DNA from: Paenalicyclobacillus ferrooxydans | Lineage (GTDB): Bacteria; Bacillota; Bacilli; Alicyclobacillales; Alicyclobacillaceae | Length of the DNA: 64,000 nt | Assembly: GCF_001399675.1 (NCBI RefSeq) | Contig: NZ_LJCO01000052.1 | Coordinates: 1 to 64,000, forward strand | Direction of reading: 5' to 3' | In this document: positions 8,427 through 17,231 of the stretch, in pieces | Layout: each line of letters opens with the position of its first letter | How positions within the stretch are numbered: position 1 is the first letter of the stretch | Notes under the pieces: generated by a model | What the model was told of the DNA's origin: nothing | What the model saw: only the letters and a program-made list of their open reading frames with translations | The model's database searches: none | Translations under genes and position numbers: made by a program

Positions 8427-9392
8427 TCAGACAATCCTGTGTATTGGCGGACGGCCCGTGATGACCGCGACACAGTTCTCGATGGCCAGCTCAGCCATCC
8501 GCCTGCGCGTTGCAACGCTCGCCGATCCGATATGCGGCAACAGGACTGCGTTGTCCAGGGAAAGCAATGGATGATCCATACGGATTGGCTCTTGTTGATA
8601 CACATCTAGTCCGGCAGCATGAATGGTATGATTTGACAATGCCTCAACCAGCGCAGACTCGTCGACAACCGTTCCGCGGGCCGCGTTGATAAAGATGGCA
8701 CTCGGCTTCATCAAGGCAAACTCCCGTACACCGAAAAGGGCAGCCGTGTCAGCGGAGCCTGGGACTAACACCACTACAAAATCTGCTGCCCGCAGCAGTT
8801 CGTCGAAAGGCAGCCATGTGCTGTGCATGGTTGCCTCTTGGTCTCTGTTTGGGCGGCGGTTGTGGTACAGCACACGCATCCCAAAGCCCAGCGCACGTTT
8901 CGCCACAGCTTGGCCGATTCGACCCATGCCGACGATGCCGAGCGTTTTGCCGAATACATCGGTCCCTGCGAAGAGCATGGGACTCCATGTTTTCCACTGT
9001 CCCGTTCGCAAGTACTGCTCGGCCTGTGGAATGCGTCTCGCTGTGGCCAACAACAGTCCAAAAACCAGGTCCGCCGTCGTTTCCGTTAAGACGTCTGGCG
9101 TGTTCGTGACCATCACGTTGTGTCGTATCGCTGCCTCTCTGTCAATGTTGTCATACCCTACCGCCATGTTCGCCACGACCTGCAGCGAAGGTCCCGCAGC
9201 AGCGAACACTTCTTCGTCGATCCGGTCCGTCAACATCGACACAATCCCTGCAACCCCATTCACCTGCTGAAGCAGAGCAGTCCGGTCTACCGGCATATCT
9301 TCATGTGGAAACACGGTTATATCCGCAATGTTCGAAAGCGGCTCGAGCAGGTCATCTGGCAGACGACGCGTGACATATACCTTTGGTCTCAT
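8427..9392 (-). CDS. D-2-hydroxyacid dehydrogenase (glyoxylate/hydroxypyruvate reductase type)
   Basis: A 321-residue NAD(P)-dependent dehydrogenase. The Rossmann motif GMGRIG is at 155-160, catalytic R239 is in NAARGT, a Glu is near 268 and H287 is in PHIGS. The family reduces glyoxylate or hydroxypyruvate to glycolate or D-glycerate; exact substrate is not determined. The ATG at 9392 sits behind a weak site (GGGGGCGAAG). It stands alone, convergent with iadA and divergent from rnz. Confidence 0.88.
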   Translation of the reverse strand: MRPKVYVTRRLPDDLLEPLSNIADITVFPHEDMPVDRTALLQQVNGVAGIVSMLTDRIDEEVFAAAGPSLQVVANMAVGYDNIDREAAIRHNVMVTNTPDVLTETTADLVFGLLLATARRIPQAEQYLRTGQWKTWSPMLFAGTDVFGKTLGIVGMGRIGQAVAKRALGFGMRVLYHNRRPNRDQEATMHSTWLPFDELLRAADFVVVLVPGSADTAALFGVREFALMKPSAIFINAARGTVVDESALVEALSNHTIHAAGLDVYQQEPIRMDHPLLSLDNAVLLPHIGSASVATRRRMAELAIENCVAVITGRPPIHRIV

Positions 9393-9471
9393 GGCTTCGC
9401 CCCCGCTGTGGAAGAATGATAGACTACACTCAGTACACACAGTTCCACGGTGCCAGATTACAGTTCTGGTA

Positions 9472-9513
9472 TCAAGGTTCTCGTTTCAAGCTTCTGGTTT
9501 CAAGCTTCTCGTT
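9472..9513. repeat. 14-bp tandem repeat, three copies
   Basis: Units at 9472-9485, 9486-9499 and 9500-9513 share TCAAGSTTCTSGTT. They lie between the divergent hydroxyacid dehydrogenase and rnz genes, just upstream of rnz. Confidence 0.75.
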
Positions 9514-9567
9514 TGAACAGGAAGCGCCATGATGTAGCACAGGTGACAAAGGAGCAGTGAAGGCGAC

Positions 9568-10500
9568 ATGGAGTTGCATTTCCTCGGGACTGGGGCCGGT
9601 TTGCCCTCAAAAATCAGAAACGTGACCAGCCTCGTGCTCGATTTACTACCTGAACGGGGAACGTACTGGATGTTTGACTGCGGCGAGGGCACCCAGCACC
9701 AGGTTCTGCACAGTCGTGTCAAGCTCAGCAAACTGGACAAGATGTTCGTGACGCATCTGCATGGCGATCACATTTTTGGCATTCCCGGCGTCTTGTCGAG
9801 CCGGTCTTTCCACGGAGGAACGCAGGCACTGACCATTTACGGGCCACCCGGTGTCAAAGACTACGTGATGGCGTCACTCAACCTGTCGCAAACCCATCTG
9901 ACGTACCCAATTGAGATTCAGGAGATTTCAGAAGCGGGCGGAGTCATCTTTCAAGATGACGAGGTGACGGTGAGTGCGCAGTGGCTTTTGCATGGTATCC
10001 CTTCCCTCGGTTACCGGATTGTCGAGGCGGACAGACCTGGAGAGTTTTACCCGCAGAAAGCGATGGAACTTGGCCTGCCGCCTGGTCCATTGTACGCCGC
10101 ACTTCAGGCGGGGCAGACAGTGGAGTCAGCAACGGGTCGCCAGATTACCCCTGAAGACGTGCTTGGACCCCCGCGTCCTGGAAGAACAGTGACCATTCTT
10201 GGCGATACCCGCCCCTGTGATGCTATCTTCGATCTCGCTCGAGATGCTGACGTGCTCGTTCACGAAGCGACCTTCAGCAGCGCCCAGAGTACCTTGGCAC
10301 ATGCGTATCACCACTCCACCACGGTAGAAGCTGCGAAAGCCGCGAAGCGCAGCAATGTTGGTCAACTGATTTTGACACACGTCAGCGCACGCTACAGGCC
10401 GGAAGATGTTGACGGGTTAACGGCAGAGGCTATGCAAATCTTCCCGGATGTACATGTGGCGAGTGACTTTTTGACGGTCCCAATCAAGCCTAAAGCCTAA
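9568..10500 (+). CDS. rnz: Ribonuclease Z (tRNA 3' processing endonuclease)
   Basis: A 310-residue metallo-beta-lactamase-fold RNase that cuts tRNA precursors after the discriminator base. The zinc motif HLHGDH is at 63-68, the N-terminal FLGTGAGLPSK is typical, and the GDTRPCD and HEATF motifs follow. Length equals the usual short-form RNase Z. The flexible arm region around residues 150-200 (PGEF, PPGPLY) is present. The ATG follows AAAGGAG at a somewhat long spacing. It ends at a strong shared terminator. Confidence 0.95.
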   Translation: MELHFLGTGAGLPSKIRNVTSLVLDLLPERGTYWMFDCGEGTQHQVLHSRVKLSKLDKMFVTHLHGDHIFGIPGVLSSRSFHGGTQALTIYGPPGVKDYVMASLNLSQTHLTYPIEIQEISEAGGVIFQDDEVTVSAQWLLHGIPSLGYRIVEADRPGEFYPQKAMELGLPPGPLYAALQAGQTVESATGRQITPEDVLGPPRPGRTVTILGDTRPCDAIFDLARDADVLVHEATFSSAQSTLAHAYHHSTTVEAAKAAKRSNVGQLILTHVSARYRPEDVDGLTAEAMQIFPDVHVASDFLTVPIKPKA

Positions 10501-10506
10501 AGAGAA

Positions 10507-10538
10507 AAACGTCGCGCAGAATATGCTGCGCGACGTTT
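10507..10538. terminator. Bidirectional terminator between rnz and the prolyl oligopeptidase gene
   Basis: AAACGTCGCGCAG (10507-10519) pairs perfectly with CTGCGCGACGTTT (10526-10538), a 13-bp stem with a 6-base loop that serves both convergent genes. Confidence 0.85.
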
Positions 10539-10555
10539 CATGTGTACATCAGGTC

Positions 10556-12613
10556 TCACTCTGAGACCTTACCCGAACCAATTGTATCAGCCAGGAAAGC
10601 GTAAATATCGGTTTGCTCGTCAATCAACTTGGAGATTGGTTTGCCTGCGCCGTGCCCGGCCTCTGTCTCCACTCGCAGCAAGATCGGATTCACCCCTGGG
10701 GATGCCGCTTGCAGCGTCGCCGTAAACTTGTACGGATGGGACGGCACAACGCGATCGTCAGAATCGGCTGTCGTAATCAAGATGGGCGGATAAACGCGAC
10801 CCTGAACCACATTGTGCAAAGGTGAGTATTCGTACATGAACTCAAACTGTTCCTTATTCTCTTCCGCGTTTCCATATTCGCCAACCCAGTAGCGGCCGAC
10901 GGTAAACCGGTGGTACCGGAGCATGTCGATGACAGGGACCTGGCACACCACCGCACCATACAAGTCTGGCCGTTGCAACATACATGCGGCGACAAGCAAA
11001 CCGCCATTGCTTCCCCCGATGATAGCCGTTCGTTCTGGCCGCGTGTAGCCCTCGCGAATCAGGTACTCTGCAGCACTCTGGAAGTCATCAAAAACATTCT
11101 GCTTATTCTCAAGCATGCCGGCACGGTGCCACGCTTCCCCGTATTCACTGCCGCCGCGAAGGTTGGCAAGGGCATAAACGCCGCCTTGCTCCACAAACTG
11201 GAGTGCGGCCGGGGAAAAGGCAGGGGTTCGGCTGATATTAAATCCGCCATAACCCGTAATGAGCACCGGGTTATCACTGTTCAAAGCGAGATCGCGACGA
11301 TGGGTCAGGAACATCGGCACTTTGGTTCCATCTTTGGACTCGTAAAAGACCTGTTTGGTGACATAGGGACTAACGTCGAAAGCAGCGCTGGCATCCCAGA
11401 CCGAAGACACCGCTCCTGTTGCGATATTCAGATGAAAGACGCTAACGGGATACAGGAACGAAGTCAGCCCGAAGTATGCATCCTCGTCTCTTTGCGAGCA
11501 AAACAGACCGGTAATGCTTCCAACGGTCGGCAACTCGACCTCATAATCGTCCCCGGAAGACAGCTGACGCACCTTCATCACATGGTGAGCATCCTGAAGA
11601 TACAAGAGAAGCAGCGCGTCTTTCGCGAAATCTGCATACGTGAGCGGCAAGTCTTGCTCTGCAACTACCTCCGTCCAGTGTTCCGGCTCGGGAGAACGTA
11701 AGTCAAACGAAACTATCCGCCCTTTCGGTGCATCGAGATCGGTCTGAATGTAGACTCGGCTGCCTTCGTTACCGAGGAGTGAATACTTTGCGTCCCCTTT
11801 ATCGAGTACGCGCTGCCACTCTCCGCTTCCCTCGAGTTCTCGAACGTACAGGCGCGTTTCCCTGTCCGTACCTTTGGTCACGTGCAAGAACAGATACTTG
11901 CCGTCATGGCTGACGTGCGGATAGAAGCCGAGTTCTGGTGCGTCTGGTCGAGCGTAGACGAGTTCGTCAGCACTCTGATCCGTCCCGAGGACATGGAAGT
12001 AAACAGCAGCATTTTGTGACTGATCGGCAACGCCGGATTCGTCTCGCTCTGGAAACCTCGTATAGAAAAATCCGGACCCGTCAGGATGCCATGCAGGCGT
12101 TGTAAACTTGCACCACTGAATGAAGTCGGTTTCATTCTCTCCGCTTTCAACATCCACCACGCGAATAATCTGCCAGTCACTGCCGCCCTTAGCTGTTGCG
12201 TATGCGACTTTCGTTCCGTCCCTGCGCACACTATACTGCGTCAAGGCAACGGTTCCATTGTCACTCATCTGATTCGGGTCAACGAGCAATCGCGGCGTAT
12301 CCCCTGCCTGGTCTGCATCAACCACGTACAGGGCAGGCTGGTTCTTTTGACCATCGTTTTGCAAAAAGAACAGACGTCCAGCCGCCTTCACAGGCGTGAA
12401 GTACTGCGGAAGTCTCCAGAGAGTCTCTAGTCTCTTTCGAATACTGTGACGTACGGTCAGCGCATCCAGGACCTCTCGCGTCTGGACATTCTGATTCCTT
12501 ACAAACTCCTTCGTCTCGTCGGACATTGGGTCTTCGAGCCAACGAAACGGATCGGCAACCAGAACACCGTGAAAATTCTCTACTGGCACCGCTCTGCTTG
12601 TCTTGTCGGTCAA
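10556..12613 (-). CDS. Prolyl oligopeptidase (S9A serine peptidase)
   Basis: A 685-residue cytoplasmic peptidase cleaving after proline in short peptides. The N-terminal part carries the beta-propeller (about 70-400); the C-terminal alpha/beta hydrolase has S535 in GGSNGGLL, the acidic residue in DSDDRV (D619/D620) and H654 in EAGHGAG. The N-terminal DPFRWLED is family-typical. Translation starts at TTG 12613, with AGGAGG 15 bases and AAGGGTG 7 bases upstream; no ATG is available near the conserved N-terminus. It follows the TetR gene by 32 bases, so the two are probably cotranscribed. Confidence 0.93.
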   Translation of the reverse strand: MTDKTSRAVPVENFHGVLVADPFRWLEDPMSDETKEFVRNQNVQTREVLDALTVRHSIRKRLETLWRLPQYFTPVKAAGRLFFLQNDGQKNQPALYVVDADQAGDTPRLLVDPNQMSDNGTVALTQYSVRRDGTKVAYATAKGGSDWQIIRVVDVESGENETDFIQWCKFTTPAWHPDGSGFFYTRFPERDESGVADQSQNAAVYFHVLGTDQSADELVYARPDAPELGFYPHVSHDGKYLFLHVTKGTDRETRLYVRELEGSGEWQRVLDKGDAKYSLLGNEGSRVYIQTDLDAPKGRIVSFDLRSPEPEHWTEVVAEQDLPLTYADFAKDALLLLYLQDAHHVMKVRQLSSGDDYEVELPTVGSITGLFCSQRDEDAYFGLTSFLYPVSVFHLNIATGAVSSVWDASAAFDVSPYVTKQVFYESKDGTKVPMFLTHRRDLALNSDNPVLITGYGGFNISRTPAFSPAALQFVEQGGVYALANLRGGSEYGEAWHRAGMLENKQNVFDDFQSAAEYLIREGYTRPERTAIIGGSNGGLLVAACMLQRPDLYGAVVCQVPVIDMLRYHRFTVGRYWVGEYGNAEENKEQFEFMYEYSPLHNVVQGRVYPPILITTADSDDRVVPSHPYKFTATLQAASPGVNPILLRVETEAGHGAGKPISKLIDEQTDIYAFLADTIGSGKVSE

Positions 12614-12645
12614 ACCACGTCACCCTTTCCTCCTGGTCTTTTGCT

Positions 12646-13272
12646 TCAGTGAGTTCCGATCCCGTGCCATAACACGCTGACTAATTCCTCTGCGGCCTGT
12701 CCGGGGGACTCAAATAACTTCGTTCCATCCTTCTCTTTTGCCTTCCCGACCATCAGTAACGCGAGATACGTATGCGCCGCCACATCAGCCCGCACGCGCA
12801 GAATTTCTCCGCGCTCTTCGGCTGCCTTGAATTCATCCGAAATCGTTTGCACGATCCGATGCTCCGCTTCCTTCATTGCCTCGAGTTGGCTCGCCGTAAG
12901 CACAACTTCCGCTTCACCCATCAAGGAATCGAAGTCATGCACAGCGTGTGGAACGGAAAGGCGCAACTCTGCCACGCGTGTCAACTTCTCCCGAAGCGTG
13001 GTGTGCTCGGCGAGCACCTCGACCGTATGCTGTCGTATTCGGTTCATCAAGTCGATGAATGCTTGAGTAAACAAAGATGCTTTGTTGTCATAATGGTAGT
13101 AGACCGTTGCTTTGGTAACGCCGCACAACTCGGCTACCTGTTCAACGGATACTCCCTCATAACCGTGTTCCATGAATAAACGGGTCGCCGTCCTCATGAT
13201 GGTCTCTGCTACGGGCGCTTCGTTCGCGTCCAGTCTCGGTCTTCCTGGTGGTCGACGACGGGCCTTTTCCAT
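12646..13272 (-). CDS. TetR/AcrR-family transcriptional regulator
   Basis: A 208-residue regulator. After a basic N-terminal segment (KARRRPPGRPR), the TetR helix-turn-helix is at about residues 25-70 (VSVEQVAELCGVTKATVYYHY); the remaining helices form the ligand and dimer domain. The ATG at 13272 has AGGAG 8 bases upstream; a 51-codon upstream extension is unlikely. It is first in a two-gene unit with the prolyl oligopeptidase and may control it. The ligand is unknown. Confidence 0.9.
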   Translation of the reverse strand: MEKARRRPPGRPRLDANEAPVAETIMRTATRLFMEHGYEGVSVEQVAELCGVTKATVYYHYDNKASLFTQAFIDLMNRIRQHTVEVLAEHTTLREKLTRVAELRLSVPHAVHDFDSLMGEAEVVLTASQLEAMKEAEHRIVQTISDEFKAAEERGEILRVRADVAAHTYLALLMVGKAKEKDGTKLFESPGQAAEELVSVLWHGIGTH

Positions 13273-13397
13273 ATGTAGATCTCCTCTCACCTCATTGCAA
13301 AATCCTTTTTCTAGTGTACCACACGAGAGCTTTACAACTATCGACTGTATGCATTTGGTAAAACCCATCAGCGCATCGAAACTTTGGCACCTGCCGA

Positions 13398-13426
13398 CAC
13401 ACCACCGTCGTGACAGACATAGCATA
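13398..13426 (+). promoter_or_regulatory. Mother-cell sporulation promoter (sigma-K/sigma-E type) of sigK
   Basis: A -35-like CACA (13398-13401), a 16-base spacer and CATAGCATA (13418-13426) fit the sigma-K consensus MACM-N16-CATANNNTA. It lies 37 bases upstream of the sigK start, which fits self-activation of sigK late in sporulation; sigma-E could also use it. Confidence 0.65.
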
Positions 13427-13463
13427 GAAGCATCCTGTCATCAACAAGTCGGAGGTGCAGGCT

Positions 13464-14192
13464 TTGATATCCCTGGCAGTTGCCGTCACATCACTGGTTA
13501 AAGACATCGTCTTGGTTACCGGCTATGTCAATCAATCCTTCCCACAACCCCTCACCAAAGAGGAAGAGAAGATATACTTTGAACGCTGGCATAGTGGCGA
13601 CCGAGAGGCGTATCAAGTACTGATTAAACACAACCTGCGCCTGGTCGCGCACGTCGCCAAGAAGTTCGACTCCTCCGGAATTGACCACGATGACCTCATC
13701 TCGATTGGTACCGTGGGTCTGATTAAAGCTGTGGAAACATTCCAGCCGACCAAGGGAACCAAATTTGCAACCTATGCAGCCCGTTGCATACAGAACGAGA
13801 TCCTGATGCAACTGCGTGCACAGAAAAAAACACGCAAGGACGTTTCACTCAATAGTCCGATTGGGACGGACAAAGAAGGAAACGAGATCACCATCGGTGA
13901 CGTCCTTGGATCGGATGCAGACGAGACGGAAGAAGAAGTTACAAAACGCATGGAAATTCGGAGTATGCTGAAATTAATGGACGTGCTTGACGCTCGTGAG
14001 CGTCGCGTCATTGAACTTAGATTTGGCCTCGCCGATGGTGAAGAGTGGACGCAAAACGAGGTTGCCGATCAACTCGGGATTTCCCGGTCGTATGTGTCCC
14101 GCCTGGAGAAGCGGGCACTGCTGAAGATGTTTCACCAGTCTTACGCGGGACGCCGCAGGCGAAAGCCGTATGTTCACAATCCGAATGCATGA
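13464..14192 (+). CDS. sigK: Sporulation sigma factor sigma-K precursor (pro-sigma-K)
   Basis: A 242-residue late mother-cell sigma factor. Residues 1-20 are a hydrophobic pro-sequence (ISLAVAVTSLVKDIVLVTGY) followed by the conserved FPQPL. Region 2 (HNLRLVAHVAKKFD, DLISIGTVGLIKAVETF) and region 4 (ERRVIELRFGL, QLGISRSYVSRLEKRAL) are intact. The frame is continuous, so there is no skin-type insertion. TTG at 13464 lies 7 bases after GGAGGT; an upstream GTG overlaps that site. In B. subtilis the pro-sequence is removed by SpoIVFB; the same is expected here. It is strong evidence for endospore formation. Confidence 0.95.
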   Translation: MISLAVAVTSLVKDIVLVTGYVNQSFPQPLTKEEEKIYFERWHSGDREAYQVLIKHNLRLVAHVAKKFDSSGIDHDDLISIGTVGLIKAVETFQPTKGTKFATYAARCIQNEILMQLRAQKKTRKDVSLNSPIGTDKEGNEITIGDVLGSDADETEEEVTKRMEIRSMLKLMDVLDARERRVIELRFGLADGEEWTQNEVADQLGISRSYVSRLEKRALLKMFHQSYAGRRRRKPYVHNPNA

Positions 14193-14210
14193 GATTCCCT
14201 CAAGAATCAA

Positions 14211-14241
14211 AACACCGGCCCTCAATATGAGGACCGGTGTT
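14211..14241 (+). terminator. sigK terminator
   Basis: AACACCGG (14211-14218) pairs with CCGGTGTT (14234-14241) with an inner CCTCA/TGAGG extension, followed by TATTTAT. Confidence 0.8.
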
Positions 14242-14346
14242 ATTTATGATCACGGGGAAGGGTTAAAAAGGCTTGCTCACCATCCATAGGTTTTCCGATA
14301 CCAGGTCATCGAGCGACGAATCACCGATGAAGGCTTAGCAGGCAGG

Positions 14347-15126
14347 TTAGCCTGCAATACCGACCCAGATCTTAACCGTTGTTACGACAATCAGCATCGC
14401 CAGCGTATACCGGAGTGCCTTGGCGTGGATCTGACGACCGAGCCAGACGCCAAACGGCGCCACAACAATGCTCGCGAGTACGACAATTAAAGCACAAAGA
14501 AACGGAATGTGACCGGCCATGACTTTGCCGACACTCGCTCCAATCGACGAGATGAACGTAATCGCGAGTGAAGAAGCGATGGTTACCCGCGTTGGAATTT
14601 TGAGTACCTGAAGCATGATTGGGACGAGGATAAATGCCCCGCCTGCCCCGACTACGCCGGCGGCCATCCCGACAACAATCGCTGCAACGACTGCGATCAC
14701 CTTGTTAAAGGTAATCTCTTCGATAAGCTGGTCGTCCAGGCCTCGTCTTGGGATAAACATCATGATGGCTGCGATGGTTGCCAGCAACGCGTAAATCACA
14801 TTGATCCAATCACCCGGCAGGTATTTTGCCCCGTAGGCCCCAAGGAAACTGCCAATGAGAATGGAGATACCCATATATAACACAAGACCGTAGTGAATCG
14901 ATTTACTTTTACGAAGTGCAATGACACCAGACAATGTCGCAAACAGCACTTGTAAAGCGACAATCCCTGCCACTTGGTGAGGTGTGTACTTGCCCACTCC
15001 AAACCAAACCGGCAAGTACAGGAGTAACGGGTAGTTGACGATTGCCCCGCCAATACCAAGCATCCCTGAGAGGAGGGCTCCCACAGCTCCAATCAGGCAC
15101 AGCGTAACGATAAGGCCGATTGTCAT
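14347..15126 (-). CDS. TauE/SafE-family sulfite/organosulfur exporter-like membrane protein
   Basis: A 259-residue polytopic protein with about eight membrane segments and the family's duplicated glycine-rich motifs (GMLGIGGAIVNYPLLL near residues 22-37; GVVGAGGAFILVPIML near 157-172). The ATG at 15126 follows AAGGGGG. It is 74 bases behind a single-domain rhodanese and shares its promoter. In Staphylococcus, TauE-like proteins occur in CstR-controlled sulfide/persulfide operons, so export of sulfite, thiosulfate or a related anion is likely, but the substrate is inferred from context. Confidence 0.88.
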   Translation of the reverse strand: MTIGLIVTLCLIGAVGALLSGMLGIGGAIVNYPLLLYLPVWFGVGKYTPHQVAGIVALQVLFATLSGVIALRKSKSIHYGLVLYMGISILIGSFLGAYGAKYLPGDWINVIYALLATIAAIMMFIPRRGLDDQLIEEITFNKVIAVVAAIVVGMAAGVVGAGGAFILVPIMLQVLKIPTRVTIASSLAITFISSIGASVGKVMAGHIPFLCALIVVLASIVVAPFGVWLGRQIHAKALRYTLAMLIVVTTVKIWVGIAG

Positions 15127-15200
15127 GGATGGCCCCCCTTATGTCGAGGATGGATGGTTCGTATCCCAAAGCGGATACACGTACCTTCACAATTCAAAGC

Positions 15201-15506
15201 TTACTCGACGTCTCCGTCCCACATGGACATGCCGCCCATCAGGTTGTGAATCTTGTTGAAGCCTTGACCTTGAAGAAATTCACAAGCCATGGAACTGCGG
15301 CCGCCGCTGTGGCAGACAATGACACTGTCTTGGTTCTTATCGATTTCTTGGAAACGTTGTGGGAGCTCATTGAGCGGAATCAGTTTTGCTCCTGGGATAT
15401 GTCCAGACATATATTCCCCTGGTTGACGAACATCAATAATCTGCAGGGGTTTATTTGCTCGAATCCATTCTTTTACATCTACCGACATCCACTGTGGTAC
15501 TCGCAT
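15201..15506 (-). CDS. Single-domain rhodanese-like sulfurtransferase
   Basis: A 101-residue rhodanese domain with active-site C65 in the loop CHSGGRS and the CH1/CH2 motifs IIDVRQPGEY and GHIPGA. It should accept a sulfane sulfur as a Cys persulfide and pass it on. The ATG at 15506 is preceded by AGGAGGC. It is first in an operon with the TauE-like exporter, behind a promoter whose spacer holds a CstR/CsoR-like inverted repeat, which suggests a reactive-sulfur response. Confidence 0.9.
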   Translation of the reverse strand: MRVPQWMSVDVKEWIRANKPLQIIDVRQPGEYMSGHIPGAKLIPLNELPQRFQEIDKNQDSVIVCHSGGRSSMACEFLQGQGFNKIHNLMGGMSMWDGDVE

Positions 15507-15587
15507 GATTTAGCCTCCTCTTGTTGACCGTGAGCCGTGACGTCACCAGTCGCTGAACAATACCCGCAAGGATACTGCCATGGGTAT

Positions 15588-15617
15588 TTTATATACCACC
15601 AGGGGTATATATGTCAA
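15588..15617 (-). promoter_or_regulatory. Rhodanese-TauE promoter with CstR/CsoR-like operator
   Basis: On the minus strand, -35 TTGACA (15612-15617) and -10 TATAAA (15588-15593) are 18 bases apart. The inverted repeat TATACC-N6-GGTATA (15592-15609) fills the spacer. The pattern resembles the ATACCC...GGGTAT sites of persulfide-sensing CstR and copper-sensing CsoR repressors. No such regulator gene is in the window. Confidence 0.7.
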
Positions 15618-15722
15618 TAGATTATTGGTGATGCACATGCTCACTCATTTGAGTGCGAGGTGCAGATTCATGTCCTTACCGGCGCACGTAAGCTGCAGAT
15701 TCTTGACCAGAGGCCAATTAGA

Positions 15723-17231
15723 TTAATATCCTTGCCCGGTGGCCCACGCCAGGTATGACATGGCGTTCGTCGTGGTTGGCAGACGTTCAGGCGCGATTGT
15801 GCTTGGTGCACTCAGGTTGTTCCATCCCATCGATTTTCGCCAAGACAAGGAGTCGAGTTTCACTGTCACGTCCGTTGGACTTGTGCTCGATATGGGCACA
15901 TACATGCCAACAGCTGGCGCATAGCCCTGTTTCCACACCACGACTGCCGTTATCTGGGGCGACAGGTTGGAAATGTTCCAAGGCCCAATAAAACGCCAGT
16001 CGGCAATGCCTGAGGTCGCAATCACGGGCGCCACTCCGTTGGCGTTTGTATGTCCACTGCCACTGATGTGGCTCCCTGCTACAACAGCGACCTGTGCCCC
16101 CTCAACGGGTCGGCCATTTTGATTGAGTACAGTGACTGCAACGTGACCAGGGCCCTGAGCCGTGTTGCTTGTGCCCACCATTGATGTCACCTTTTGAACC
16201 TGCCCCGCAGCAGTGTCGACCGACTGCACAGTGACGGCCTGTTTGACCCAGTTGACAAATGCCGCAACAGTTGACGTCTGATAGCCCTGCCCGTTTCGTG
16301 AGAAGCCGTACCCGGCGAGTATGGGTGGCGGGTCCCCAGCGGCTGGCTGCAGAGTCAACGACTGCGAAAATTGACTGCTCCCGCCAGCGAATACGCGAAC
16401 GTCATAAGACACAACAGGTCGATAACCTTGTTTCCACACGACGACGGTCATGGTCCCCTGCTCGGCGATGGCAGCCGTGGAAAACAGTGGGTACAAGACT
16501 GGATCGACAGGAACCGACAACTGTAACGGACGAACTTGCCCATTCTCACCAGTCAGCCCGGTGGCTAACAATTGTCCCCCCGCCATCACCGATACATGTG
16601 CATTGGCAATTGGTTGTCCGGAAGGTGTCTTCACTTGAAACAGAGCCAGTCCGTTCAGTCGATCCGGTACCGTTGTCGTTGCAAGCGCGGCCTGACCCGG
16701 ACTCTCTATATTCGCCGGCGCTTGTGCGGGGCTTGCCAGGTTTTCAAGAACACCGTTTGTGCGATGATGAGACACCCCTCCGCCAGGGCCCTTGCGCGTT
16801 TGATGTCCGGTAACGTCGCCCGTCATACCCATCGCAACACTGTTATGAGCAGGCGTCGGGGAAGGCAACGACAACTTTCCGTGCAGGGTAAACCACCCGA
16901 TGCCCAGCGCCAAAACCACAGTGGCTGCGGAGCTGACACCGTATCGAATGCGACGCTGAAAGAGGTGCTTCGAACGCAGTGTTCGCGAAGCCGCAGGGCT
17001 CTCTGCATCTTTGTGCAAGGCATCCAGCAGTTGAGCATGAAAATCAGGGGGCATGGCAGGGACTTCTGCATCCATCGCATGAATCATCGATTGCTGCAGT
17101 CGACGGGTATCATCTAGCAGCCGTCGGCAGTCCATACACTCCTCAAGATGCCTGTCGTACTTCAGCTTTTGATGCCATTCCATCTCATCTTCTATGTATG
17201 CCCATGCCTGTTGTGATTGCAGGTGTTTCAC
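15723..17231 (-). CDS. Zinc-finger anti-sigma factor with duplicated extracellular domain (module 1)
   Basis: A 502-residue single-pass membrane protein. The cytoplasmic N-terminus carries the anti-sigma zinc motif H28-x3-C32-x2-C35, a membrane segment spans about residues 98-116, and the outside part contains two related beta-rich units at about 195-280 and 365-450. Both units share a (G)(Q/R)P(I/V)xxAxVxV...NGxxxP pattern and end with the near-identical VVVWKQGYxP. Translation starts at GTG 17231 behind AAAGGAGGGG, and the gene overlaps the sigma gene by 47 bases, so the two are coupled. It should sequester the partner ECF sigma factor until an envelope signal arrives. The signal and the domain family are unknown to me. 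Confidence 0.82.
   Translation of the reverse strand: MKHLQSQQAWAYIEDEMEWHQKLKYDRHLEECMDCRRLLDDTRRLQQSMIHAMDAEVPAMPPDFHAQLLDALHKDAESPAASRTLRSKHLFQRRIRYGVSSAATVVLALGIGWFTLHGKLSLPSPTPAHNSVAMGMTGDVTGHQTRKGPGGGVSHHRTNGVLENLASPAQAPANIESPGQAALATTTVPDRLNGLALFQVKTPSGQPIANAHVSVMAGGQLLATGLTGENGQVRPLQLSVPVDPVLYPLFSTAAIAEQGTMTVVVWKQGYRPVVSYDVRVFAGGSSQFSQSLTLQPAAGDPPPILAGYGFSRNGQGYQTSTVAAFVNWVKQAVTVQSVDTAAGQVQKVTSMVGTSNTAQGPGHVAVTVLNQNGRPVEGAQVAVVAGSHISGSGHTNANGVAPVIATSGIADWRFIGPWNISNLSPQITAVVVWKQGYAPAVGMYVPISSTSPTDVTVKLDSLSWRKSMGWNNLSAPSTIAPERLPTTTNAMSYLAWATGQGY

Noticed and set aside
10910-11701. 263-codon plus-strand frame inside the prolyl oligopeptidase gene
   Set aside because: It is antisense to a complete S9A peptidase with its catalytic triad in frame; no ribosome site.
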